Assembly (NCBI GenBank): GCA_012295275.1
Contig: CM022670.1
Location: 30,874,438-30,938,437, forward strand
DNA length: 64,000 nucleotides
Source of the DNA: Chrysomallon squamiferum
Taxonomy: Eukaryota; Mollusca; Gastropoda; Neomphalida; Peltospiridae
Reading direction: 5' to 3'
The notes under the pieces are model-generated. The model searched no databases. It saw only the letters and a program-made list of their open reading frames with translations, and was not told where the DNA came from. Shown one piece after another: positions 37,200 through 47,859 of this stretch (positions are counted from its first letter, which is position 1; the number at the start of each line of letters is the position of its first letter). Position numbers and translations under genes: made by a program.

Positions 37200-39352
37200 A
37201 AACACAAACCCACATACATCTGATAATATATTTTATTTAAAATGTATTAAATAAGTTCAATAATAAGTTAGAATCTATTAATCATATTATTGTTTTAAAC
37301 CAATCACTTTAGGAATAAAATATAGGTAATATGAATTTTCATTCTACAACCAGCTTCTTTATTCTGAATCACATGATAATATTCTTCTTATTAAAAATAA
37401 ACAAATAAAATTAAATATAAATCTAATTAAAGAAACAAAAGGAAAAATAATAATACTGAATCTCTAGCGCTAGATTATGGATCCAGCATAAACTTGTATA
37501 TCTTTAAATGTACCTAGGAACATAATTACCTTTATTTTTCTTGTGGGTACAGCACTGATGTACCTCCAGTGACACTTCAATGACTAGATGGAAAATAACC
37601 CAGATCACCAAAATCCAGGTAGCCCACCATGGTACCATGGCTTTACCAAAATCCATACCAATAAAAATAGTTGGAACTGAAAAAGAAAGTTATAGATTTA
37701 AATATTTCAGTTACATATACTAATTCACAATAATATTTGAAACTAAAAAGAAATGAATTTGTTTTTAAAAATGAATTGTGCTTTTATCATATTCTGTAAA
37801 AACTTAGGAACATTAAAAAAGAAATTAAACAGAAGTAAATTTCTGCTACATATCAAACAAAAATATTCATAAAAGTGTCCAAAAATAATTTTAAAATAAT
37901 GCTATTTATTAATTGGTCAAAAGATAGTATTTAAAAGTTATAGCCTGTTTGGACACATGATTTCAAATTAGATAACATATATAATTAACTAATAACAGAT
38001 AATTAAAATAAATAGAAATTAATATTAATTATAGTTAATGAAGTATTCCCAATCAATAGAATCATGTGGTAACAATCAGTAACTGAGTTGAAATGAAGAT
38101 AATACTAATAACTTACTGGCTAGAACATTGGCAATAGTTCCAAAAGCCCAGTGAAACCAGTTGAAAACTGGTCTACATTTGTCATCTTCAGATGGCCTAA
38201 TTAATGCTATAATTGGCTGCAAGCAAAAATAAAGTAGTTTTTTTATTACATATGCTAGTCAACAAAATAATGTTATTTATTTAAAAAGTAGATTTATTTT
38301 ATTTTATTTTATTTAATATAAGATTAAAAAAAAAAAAAAAATTAATTATTATTATTATTTTTTAAATATCTTATATACTTCTTGCTTTAATAATTTAAAA
38401 CTGGTACACTCTGTAAATCATTAATCAGTAGTTAAAATGTGAAAGAAAACTAAATTTTGCTGGCTGATGTCAAAAAATAATACTTACATTAATTAGAATG
38501 CAAACAAAGATGATAATTCCTAGGATTGGATGAGCCTTTTGAGGCAAATCAGGAGCCTGAAAACATAAAACAAGAACAGTTTCGTAGAAAATATTAAAAT
38601 AAATTATGTAAATAATTTTTATTTTTTTTTTATTTTAGAAAACAATGCATTGAAGTTATTTCCCTGCTCTCAAATCTCAGTTAAAAGAAGTTAGGAATCC
38701 ATGACTTTTAATTGTTTTATTCATACATTTTATGATTTTTAAAAATATAAATATCATTTTTAAAATAAATCATTACTTTATGTTAAACTATAAAACAAAT
38801 TGAACACTGAAATTTCATATAAAAATACTAAAACTGAAACACATAAAACATGTCTAAAGCCAAGACAATAAGTACATAGGAGTTAATATCAATATTCACA
38901 AATTATGTTTGCAGTATATTTCATTAAAAATGTGTTTAACAGCATGATAATAAGTCTGCCTATATCACCTTTTTTATTTTTATTTAAAATATTAAGTGTA
39001 ATTAAATGTACATACATCACTGTAGCCACCTGCCTCAACAAAGATAAGGATAAATGCAATCACAACAAGAAGGAAGCAGAATGACATCAGGTTGAAGTGA
39101 CCCTGAAAAAGATAAAAAGTATCTGAAGCAAAACTTCAATAGTCAGATTTTATGTTTTTCTCAGTCACATTTAAGAATTTAAATATAATTCTGGAGAGGT
39201 AGATCAGAACTTAGAGAATATTAATAAACTGCTTACCAGGAACCAATATCTAGAGTCATAGAATCTCTTGTTGGGCCACATGGGTTTGTAGTATTTGGTA
39301 AGAAGAAGACCAATGGATGCACAAAACACCCAAGCCATTATCATCAAACAAG
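36412..39352 (-). CDS. FRRS1: Cytochrome b561 domain exons of FRRS1-like gene
   Basis: Seven exons encode ACLMIMAWVFCASIGLLLTK, GHFNLMSFCFLLVVIAFIL, KAHPILGIIIFVCILIN, PVFNWFHWAFGTIANVLA and PWWATWILVIWVIFHLVIE as successive membrane helices, then a basic cytoplasmic-type stretch (RRKKYEMQRKEN) and a final helix ending LIMVIIIAVS. The histidines in KAH, GHF, KAHP and WFHW are the four b561 haem ligands, probably pairing 385 with 462 and 426 with 498. The extra C-terminal helix beyond the six-helix core deserves comparison with other molluscan FRRS1 proteins. Confidence 0.92.
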
Positions 39353-39414
39353 CTGAAAGTATTAAAAAAACAAATAATGAACAGGCAAGTGGGTAAATGT
39401 GTGTGTGTGTCTGT

Positions 39415-39445
<31 letters not shown>

Positions 39446-40888
39446 TAGTTCTTAGGTATTTTATTTTTTTAAATCAGTGGTTCTTGACATTTTATTTTTC
39501 AGTGCTCCATTTCAAATAATTTTGAAGACTGGAGCACCTAGGTTAAATTTCTGTAACAGAAATATGGTGTAATTGTAGGCATTTATACATTTTAAATATA
39601 TAGTTTTTACCATTGTCCTGTGTTCCCAATATTGCAAGGGGCATTACTATACAGTTTGATAAAATCTAAAATACAAAGTTCAGAGGCTTCAAGCAATGAC
39701 AGTTATTCTGCATAATTAGCCCATTATTAAATTTCAGTGAGCCATTTTTCATTCAAGAAATGAATTGATATATAAAATAATTATATAAGATTTTGTGATT
39801 TTTGTGAACTTTTTGGCCAATCGAACCACTGGCCATATCTCCCACACCACTGGTTCAATTGGCCTAAAATTTCGGATTTGGTGCTGTGGGATCCCATTGA
39901 AGTATACCAAGTTTCATAAAAATCTGAGATGGTTGGGTTTTTAATTTTTCTGGGGGGGGATTTGACATGGAACGACCCTTTCGTTACCTACCTGTATATT
40001 GTAATTTAATTTCATCACTCACCATGAGCTTTGACCAGAGGATAAGAAGCTCGGCCACTGATGTCTGAGTGTCTCTGAAGACTGATTTTACCAGGAGAAA
40101 CAAGTGGAAAATCACGCACATCCAAACCATGTCGATGAATCCGGCCTGAAAGCAAATTAAATTTAGACAGTTATTTAATATATCTAATATCTATAAACTG
40201 ACATGCAGGACTGGGATGGGGTAAAGTTGAGGTGGCCTCATCTTGTATCAGTTTCTTCAAATCGTTGTTATTAGAAATATGACTACTGGAGGTTGGTGCT
40301 ACCCAATTCCTTCCTTCCTTTTGTTATCTAAGCTAAATATAATTCCGTTACCTTGTTCTGCACGTCCTCTAGCCATTAACAGATGCCAGACATTTCCAGA
40401 CAGAGAGGGAAGTCTCCGGTATCGATCTTTGGGGTACTTGTCCATGGCAAAACGACATCGAAGTCTGCCATTGTAGTAAGACCCTTCTTGTTTCAGGACA
40501 GCCTTCTTGATAAGAGCCTGAATAATAACAGATAATTTGTATATAAACGTACATATAAGTCCACAAAAGTTGTTTTTCCTGCCAGCCACTGCATATTAAA
40601 ATACACAATGTCACATACATATTCATTCACACAAACAATACAGGTATGCTGACACTTCAGATGGTCAGAATCTTTGAGCTTTATACATGGAGATTTTGTT
40701 GTTTTCATTATTGCTACAGTTTAATAACATGCATATCCTCACCTCTGATAATCTGTTATTATGTAAGCCATTGTTCCGAGAAATAAACACTTTAGTCTGG
40801 TCAGTTTCTGAATCATGTACACATTCCATAACCATGTCATCACCCTGAGGAAAATAACAATAAAAAAAAAAAAAAGATAAAAAAAAAA

Positions 40889-40960
<72 letters not shown>

Positions 40961-43900
40961 CAAGCAAGCAAGCAAGCAAAACATTAAATAAATTTATATT
41001 TATATTTTAATTATTATATTGTAATATTAATTATTATTGCCCTATAATTGTATTTTCTTGTGATATGTTCTAGTTAAGAAATATAAAGAACAAAATAATT
41101 AAGTCAGAGAAACACACACATTCCTAAGCATAAACAAGCAAACATATATATGCTTAAACAACAAACAAACTATTTGGACATATACAACTGTGAACTTTCA
41201 TTTTAAAACAGAGAAAAATAATCTTGATTTTAATAATACTTGCCATGTAAGTATCATTTGACAGCCCAACTGCTATATATCGATCATCTGCTCCATCCGT
41301 CATTCCACCAATCTCCCAGTTAATTTGTGTTCCCAAGTCCTTCCAGGTGACAATATACTCACAGTGTACCTCCCAGCATCCCTCTGGCTCTCGGTAACAC
41401 CCTTTTGTCTTACCACATGTAGCTGTATTGATGGGGTCAATTAGCTTGAAGATAATACATTTTAAAATAAAAATTATGAATAAGAGAAGAGAAAATACAC
41501 AAGGTTTACTGTGAGTGTATTGTGCATTTCATCAGGTTTATTATTTAGTATTTGTACTTTATTGTTAACAAAGTAAGGTAAATATTACCAGATGAAAGAA
41601 TCATTTTATCAGTTTCTTCTCGTCAAGAAAAATAATGTACATGAATTTTAAATGAATCATTATCTATTAAAAATATATTTTTGAAGTAACAGTATTGATA
41701 AAAGAATATTAACCTTTGGAACTGGAACTGGAGTAGGAAGTGGATCAGAAAAGGGATCTATAATGTTGATGGATTTTTCTCTTGCCCAGAAAGTGTCATC
41801 ATCAACAACAAATGTAGCTCTGAAATAAATTTAATTAACTAATTATTTATTAACCATTAAAATTAAAATAAGATGCTTAGTTCTTCAGTGAATTATGTTG
41901 TGATATAATTTTAAATTATAGATATATGGCATCATAAATTTAATTTAGGATAGTTTAGAAAATGTTGGATTTTTTTCCCTCAGTTAGCAAGTAACTTTTT
42001 AAAAATATTATCTTCATACAGACTGTAAAGAATATGTGGCTTTTGGATGGAAATGGCAGAATGGGGAAACTGAGAAGGAACGGACATGTACCATTCATGC
42101 ATAACCCTGGTGATCAAATCATTGACCCACCAGCCACCAATTAATATATTTATTTGTTACTTAAGTAAATGTGCATCACTATAATTACAGCATATACTGA
42201 CATCACAATCTGTCATCAAAGTTTTAAAAAAGTAGTTATTATAAAATAAATCAGATTTTTAAATATACATTGGCCTGTAATATGTTGTAGCCATAAAACA
42301 GAATCTATATATTAAAGTGTTAAAGATGAAATGTGAATACACTGTTATTTGTTTACCTGAACTGAATATGTCCCAGGGACCGTGGTGATGTCCAAACCAG
42401 TTTAACAAGTCTCTTGGGAGACAAGTCTGTACTCCTCAAGGCATGCTAGAAAATGATAAAAGAGAGAAAATAAACTCTGCTTGCAAAAAGCAACATAAAA
42501 TATTAAAGCAAACAGCTGCAAACCTGGTATTAAATAAATAAATGGCTACGTAAATAAAATAAATATGTAAGTAAAGAAAGAAAGAATAAATGAAAAAAAA
42601 ATTAATTAATAAAGAAAACAAATGTATGTATATATAGTAAAAATGAATAAAAGAACAATAAATATATAACAGATTAATTAAGAAAATTAAATCATAATAA
42701 AGAAAATAATTTTAAAAGATTAAAAAAATGTGTTGTTATTCAAGTTATCAAAATTTAGAATACCAATTCACAATATATCTCTACAGTTTTATTTTATCCT
42801 GAAATAATAGTAAGCTGACCACAAAGGCTAACATCTACATTATTTTAGAAATTAATATAAAAAAATATACATCAACTATAAATGGACACACATATTATCA
42901 GTTAAATTTATTCAGATATAGTTATATAAACTTATTGAATTTTTTAATTTTTGTTTTAAATATTTGGTATTATCTGTACTGATTAGAATAAAGTTTACTG
43001 ATTTATGATAAATATAGTTACAGTTTATTTGTATCTTATTCAATAATAGTTATAACAGATCTGTCATTCAGAATAACATTGTCTTTAATTTTTTAATATT
43101 ATATCTACATTTCAGTAATAAATGTTTCTTACTCCATTCTGTGTGAGGCAGTCCTTAGCAACTGGAGTTTTGTCAACAACATCAAATTTTCCCACAGCAA
43201 CTGGATTTAGTCGGTGAGACTTTGAGTCAAAGACCCATGCAACAATCATGAAAGATCGAAATGCCTCATCAGTTACAGTGGTCAGATTAACTAAGTATAA
43301 TAAATATGTAAAAAATTTAAAAATTATGAGTTAATAAATAAAAAGTAAGTAAGACAAAAATTTTTTAAAAATTATGAGTTAATAAATAAAAAGTAAGTAA
43401 GAAAAAAAACCCATATGAAATGCTAAGTAAATAAGTAAACATATAAATAAATACAATTATAATGTAAGCAAGTAAATACATTAAAATTTAGATAAGTAAG
43501 TTAAAAAACAATGTATTTATAATGATGAATAATTTGGAAAAACAACAGGTAAGTATTCATTATTAACCGAAAATACCCAATTATTAATATTATTCATTTA
43601 AATGTAAGATAATGAATGAACAAAGAAATACTCAACATTCTAATGTAAGTAACTATTTGTGACACAGAAAACAACAGCTTAACAGAGAAATTTGAAATCT
43701 TTACACAAATTAGTTTTATATTTGCAGAGTTACATGCCTGCAATTAAACCTCCTTAATTAATGCCAGACACACAGATATGAATACAAATTAAATCCAGTG
43801 AGATACACAGACACCACATACCCACACCCACCCATTCATACACACATATGTAGATAATAAATTTATGTTAATAATTCAGAATCCCATCACTGACATTATA

Positions 43901-44896
43901 TAATTTATACAGAACAATAAAGATATTTAAAAATAATAATAATAATAACAATTATAATAATTAAAGAAGAAAAATCATCATCATTAGATCACTTGTTTCA
44001 GAAAACAAATAAGCCATGCATTAGGAAATTACTTTGTCATGCGAAATAAAAACTAATTCTATATAGTTATTTGGGGGTTTGATTACTTCCTGCTCATAAC
44101 AACCAGCTGCAGGATGTAAAATTATGTTTTTTTTATATTGTTTTCAGTTTCAAAAAGAAGAAATGTTTCATTTAAAAACATATTTAACATATTCTTTGAA
44201 TACATATACTGTCACAGACAATACACCTTAAGCGAGGAAACCTGCTTCTGTTTTTCTTTGAACTACTTAATAAGCAGCAAGGAATCTTTTATATGTACCT
44301 TCCCATAAACTAACCATAGCCTTTAATAAGCTAGAACCACATTTTTCATGTTTTTGACTGGAACACCATAAAGATAGTATTTTATATGAGGGACAATACT
44401 GAATTTATTTCAATAGGTTTTTTTCAGTCCAAATGAGAAATCTATTAATGTGATCTATTTTTAATTAATTTATTTATTTTATTTTATTTTATTTTTGTTT
44501 TTATTATTATTTATTATTATTATTTTTTATTTTTTATTTATTTTATTATTATTATTTTTTATTATAAAGACAGTGTCTAAATTGATAAAAATACATATCT
44601 AAATATATATGAAACTCTGATGTATGAAGACATGAAGTTAAATTTACAAATTAATTAAAACATACATATAATGATATATACTTACTTTTAACCTCCTCAT
44701 TTGGGACATAATCATTTCTTGAGACAACAATTTTGAAAGGTGAAGGTATCACTTGAGGTTCAACATTATCAGGAACATTGTCTGGCATCAGATCCAGACA
44801 TTTACAACAGCTGGTTGTGTCCTCCACTGGGTTGTAACACAATGCCAGCTGCAGGACAGACAGAACAACAGACAACACAATTTGACTTGAGATCAT
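36412..44896 (-). CDS. FRRS1: FRRS1-like ferric-chelate reductase, Reeler-DOMON-cytochrome b561
   Basis: Fifteen minus-strand exons: 44896-44686, 43290-43133, 42445-42357, 41819-41714, 41444-41244, 40844-40743, 40517-40352, 40145-40023, 39352-39237, 39102-39016, 38556-38488, 38216-38117, 37676-37530, 37087-37017 and 36504-36412. Together they make 1839 nt, exactly 612 residues plus TAA, near the family size of about 590. Domains in order: signal peptide (1-20), Reeler (about 25-190), DOMON (about 205-330), cytochrome b561 core (about 380-565) and an extra C-terminal membrane helix (about 588-611). Four conserved haem histidines are present: H385, H426, H462 and H498. The family is thought to move electrons across membranes and reduce ferric iron; for this protein that is inferred. 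The 5' UTR appears split, with an acceptor at 44935-44936 just upstream of the ATG exon. Intron 5 uses a GC donor. Confidence 0.93.
37158..37197. repeat. (CA)n microsatellite in FRRS1-like intron
   Basis: About 20 CA units located 70 bp upstream of the acceptor of exon 14. Confidence 0.95.
39399..39441. repeat. (GT)n microsatellite in FRRS1-like intron
   Basis: GT repeat with a CTGTCTCT interruption, in the intron between exons 8 and 9. Confidence 0.95.
39475..39780 (+). mobile_element. Possible truncated hAT-like end
   Basis: It begins CAGTGGTTCTTGACATTT, close to the CAGTGGTTCTCAACC terminus common to many hAT-type non-autonomous elements, and continues with GTGCTCCATTT and GGAGCACCTAGG as such elements often do. 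No matching right terminus or 8-bp duplication was found, so it is truncated or a chance match. Confidence 0.35.
39796..39978 (-). mobile_element. Second, inverted copy of the GGGTCATTCC repeat
   Basis: Read on the minus strand it begins GGGTCGTTCCATGTCAAATC and goes on through TCAGATTTTTATGAAACTTGG and GGATCCCACAGCACCAAATC to GGTGTGGGAGATATGGCC, the same order as 23631-23800 with scattered differences. Only the first 180 bp of the family are present. It lies in the intron between exons 8 and 9 of the FRRS1-like gene, ending 45 bp before exon 8. Confidence 0.85.
40023..41444 (-). CDS. FRRS1: DOMON domain exons of FRRS1-like gene
   Basis: Exons 41444-41244, 40844-40743, 40517-40352 and 40145-40023. 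The sequence carries CGKTKGCYREPEGCW with paired cysteines, then the DOMON core INWEIGGMTDGADDRYIAVG, NDTYMGDDMVMECVHD, GRLRCRFAMDK and NVWHLLMARG, ending at KAH, which is the first haem histidine of the b561 part. The Met next to GDD sits where DOMON haem domains often have an axial ligand, so haem binding is plausible but not shown. The junction between the first two exons uses a GC donor (ATG/GCAAGT). Confidence 0.9.
40866..40980. repeat. Ordered compound tetranucleotide repeat AAAT-AAGT-AAGC
   Basis: After an A-rich tract, about ten AAAT units change to about ten AAGT units and then to about five AAGC units, all in one register. It lies just upstream of the acceptor of FRRS1-like exon 6; read on the minus strand it is a GCTT/ACTT/ATTT series that runs into the pyrimidine tract. 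Confidence 0.95.
41714..44896 (-). CDS. FRRS1: Signal peptide and Reeler domain exons of FRRS1-like gene
   Basis: Four exons. Exon 1 begins MISSQIVLSVVLSVLQLALC, a clear signal peptide. The following residues carry paired cysteines, SPFKIVVSRNDYVPNEEVK (typical early Reeler strand), then DEAFRSFMIVAWVFD, a VGKFDVVD strand, DCLTQNG and SPKRLVKLVWTSP, ending with GHIQFRATFVVDDDTFWARE. This follows the Reeler order (Y.PG/NE.V, FRGF...A, G.F, ...W.AP, G.I.F.AT.V....FW). After it comes a proline-rich hinge, DPLPTPVPVPK. The split codons at 44686/43290 and 42357/41819 rejoin cleanly as Ile and Arg. Confidence 0.9.
43318..43402. repeat. Two-copy tandem repeat in FRRS1-like intron
   Basis: AAAAATTATGAGTTAATAAA and the following AAAAGTAAGTAAGA occur twice with a period of about 50 bp, beginning near 43318 and 43368. 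Confidence 0.85.
44224..44400 (+). repeat. Molluscan SINE-like repeat relic, copy 1
   Basis: It contains GAGGAAACCTGCT, AGCAAGGAATCTTTTATATG, ACCTTCCCATAAACT and GACTGGAACACCATAAAG in that order. These match, in order and spacing, a repeat I know from many molluscan genomes (AGCAAGGGATCTTTTATATGC, ACTTTCCCACAGACAGG, GCTGGAACGAGAAATAG). Diverged and probably old. It lies in intron 1 of the FRRS1-like gene. The match is from memory and was not searched. Confidence 0.6.
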
Positions 44897-45012
44897 CTTG
44901 GATCTTTGATTCCTACTTGTCTTCTAAACAGGATCTGAATAAAAATTAAAAAAATAAATACGTATATGTGTTATTATATGAAATTCATATAAATGTTTGT
45001 TTTCTTAAATAG

Positions 45013-45066
<54 letters not shown>

Positions 45067-45080
45067 TTTTTTTTTTTTTT
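45013..45080. repeat. (ATT)n microsatellite with poly-T
   Basis: About 17 ATT units followed by a long T run, upstream of the FRRS1-like start exon. Confidence 0.95.
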
Positions 45081-45089
45081 ATTATTATC

Positions 45090-46515
45090 ATTCTGAGTAA
45101 TAACTTATTTGGAATTCCTTTAAGCTGACTGGAAAAAAGAAAGATCTGTAATGTATATGAATATAGAAAACTGAAATATTGATACTATTAAAAGAAAAAG
45201 ATGAAAAACAACACAGCTGACTGAAAAAAGAAAAAACCCAATAAAAACAACAACAACAACAACAACAAAATATTAAATTAAATGTGCTTGGTGTGTGTCT
45301 GGCAAGATATCATGTATTTTGTCATGCTCTCTCTCACTGAGAAAAATGTTGAATGTTCAGTATACAGAGGAATCATAACAAAAATGTTCACCAGTAAGTT
45401 ACAATATGTATTATAAATACATATACATTTTAAAAAACATTTAAATTGCTCTTTTAAAAAAGCTAGTTTGTTCATTTCTATGTATCTTACATATGGTATA
45501 ATTTTTCTCTGTCATGTTCTTATAGATAGCATTCTCTATTTTTAAAATATCTGCAACAAGAACTGTTTGTTTAACCTAAGTCAGCAAGCAAGAAGCAAGA
45601 CAGATATTAACAAGAAACATATGGTGTCTGTCTAAATGTTCTGGCAATCTATTCTTTTTTTATTTGGTTTTCTTTGTACAAGGTGACCAGGAAATTCAAG
45701 AATCTTTCTGTGTTCCAACTGAACTGTGGCAACAATTAACAATTTGTTTTCAAACTCTTTTTTTTTAATTCTCTCTCTTTTATTGTAAATAATTTTATTT
45801 AATTATTTATTTATTTATTATTATTAATTGTTGTTATTGTTGTATTATTATTATTATTATTATTATAAAACTCTGGGACCAAGAGATGTCTTTGTTTTAA
45901 TTTTTCTATTATCTTGAATATTTTTGTGTATTTATTTTATTTCAGTATTAAACATTTACACATTATTTCTTAATTGTATAAATGTACTGTTTATATTTTA
46001 TAACTTTTCTGAGTTATTTAACATTTAAAGATACTACTAATAATATATTCTGTTAGAAAATATCAAAAAAAAAACACAAATAAAATGTTATGCTTATGAA
46101 CTTTCTCTCAAAATGATACAAGGCAACACACTGAAGCAATAATGTTTATCTGCCAATGCACATTAGCTTCAATTTACAAATAGGAGCATGGTTATTTGAA
46201 AAGGTGCAACTGATTTTAAAGTTGATGTAAACATTCTAGATAAATTCACAAAACAACACTCATATACTAATGTTATTATGAAAATGTATGTGTGCATATG
46301 TGTGTATATTTGTATTATGTATATGTGTACTGATTGTGTGTGTATGTGTGTGTGTGTGTGTGTGTGAGAGAGCAAGAAAGACTTTAAGACTGTATGTATG
46401 CAATTGTGAATATATGCATATTTTGAAACAAATTAGTCCTTGTAGTTTACTTATTGAAGCTTAATGAATCAGTTTTAAATATAAATATGTATACTGTTAC
46501 AATTTGTTATTTAAC
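45090..46515. other. Intergenic or 5' UTR intron sequence
   Basis: AT-rich with GT and ATT repeats near 45840-45865 and 46335-46368. If the FRRS1-like gene has an upstream non-coding first exon, it may lie here or further right; I could not locate it. Confidence 0.4.
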
Positions 46516-46519
46516 ATTA

Positions 46520-47025
46520 TACAGTATACCCTCACCTGTTCGCGGTTCCCCATTCGCGGCCCCGCATATTCGCGGGTTAGGCTCTTAACCCTATCGCATC
46601 GTATGCTGGTATACCAGGCTAGCGTCATAACGTCATAAAAACAAATGCTCGGTAAACCGCACAAACAATATCAAATTTTTTCAGTTATTATTGCAATACA
46701 GTACGTATTTTTTTATAAATGCATACACTGTATGTACAGTGCATATTTTTTGTGACCGTGTATTAATAATGTTTTTAATTGCATATTATTACTGAATTGT
46801 ATTATTATTACCTGAACTGTGCGTACTGTATTTATCTGTCTGTTTGCCTTTAAATTTGTTCCACTTTCTGTCAATTCTAATACAAATGTTGTACGCACAG
46901 AAAATGACTTTACGGTACAGTAATACAGTATGGGTAACTATGCTATGCGGTGTTACTGTCCTCCTGTACAGAACATAACCCCCGGTAAAGAACGTAACCC
47001 CCGCGAATAGCGACGGAATACTGTA
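46520..47025. mobile_element. Tc1/mariner-pogo-like MITE with TA ends
   Basis: About 506 bp. The left end TACAGTATACCCTCACCTG and the right end read inward, TACAGTATTCCGTCGCTATT, form imperfect inverted repeats that continue with TTCGCGG on both sides. The outer TA fits the TA target-site duplication of Tc1/mariner elements, and CAGTA..CC(C/G)TC resembles pogo/Tigger termini. It is locally GC-richer (CCCATTCGCGGCCCCGC). No transposase is present, so it is non-autonomous. It stands between the FRRS1-like gene and PDCD2. Confidence 0.85.
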
Positions 47026-47778
47026 TTTTTCTATTCATCCTGTATGCTACTGCTTTAATATATAAAAAAGAAATAATAATGTGAACATATCCTTTTATCT
47101 ATGTTATACACTTTATTATATTCTATGACCCAGGTTAGGATAAAACAGCAAAAAAAAAGTGGTATTTTGTTTTTATTATCTGCGTAAAATTACATTGTAT
47201 CCATCTTTGAACTGTATATGCTATGAACCTATTTAAAACAAAAATTTGTTATAATAATTTAATACTGTCTACATTTATGAAACTTACAATTTTTCTAATA
47301 CATAATAAAAAAAATAAAAAAAATGATATTAATTTAATATAAGCCAGCATAGTTAACTAAATTACAATTCTGTAATATTATTTAACATTTTATAATTCTA
47401 GAAACTCTTAACCTATTTAAAACATTAATTACTATCAAATTACACCAAGTCAATCTTTTTATCTACATTACTCTTTCTATAATCTATAATAATATGGCAT
47501 TAAACCATTCCAGAAAGTTTTACCATGATGATATAATTCTGGTCTGAAATAATAGGTCTACACCAGTAACAAGTTTTGTGAGTAACAGAAATGCCACTGT
47601 CAGAGTGATGCTGAACAAAAGTGCTATTCTCAGAACATGGAGCATTTTGTTACTTAATCATGTTAATGGCTCAAGCTGGTCTGACTGGAATAACAGAACT
47701 TATTGTAAGTGTTGCATACAGTGAGTAAAACAGATCATTGTTAAATGTACATCTTTTTGAATGTCAGTATAATATATT

Positions 47779-47787
<9 letters not shown>

Positions 47788-47858
<71 letters not shown>
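47788..47858. repeat. (ATT)n microsatellite
   Basis: About 23 uninterrupted ATT units, the longest perfect trinucleotide run in the window. Confidence 0.95.

Positions 47859-47859
<1 letters not shown>

Noticed and set aside
23631-39978. A single 16-kb transposon bounded by the two inverted GGGTCATTCC ends
   Set aside because: The ends are diverged from each other and the interval contains parts of two unrelated host genes; two separate insertions are simpler.
40665-40984. Leu/Thr/Tyr-rich minus-strand frames running into FRRS1-like exon 6
   Set aside because: Intron read-through of the tetranucleotide repeat; the true exon starts at 40844 after CAG.
47788-47858. Regular repeats as a possible CRISPR-like array
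   Set aside because: Simple trinucleotide microsatellite without spacers, in a eukaryotic genome.
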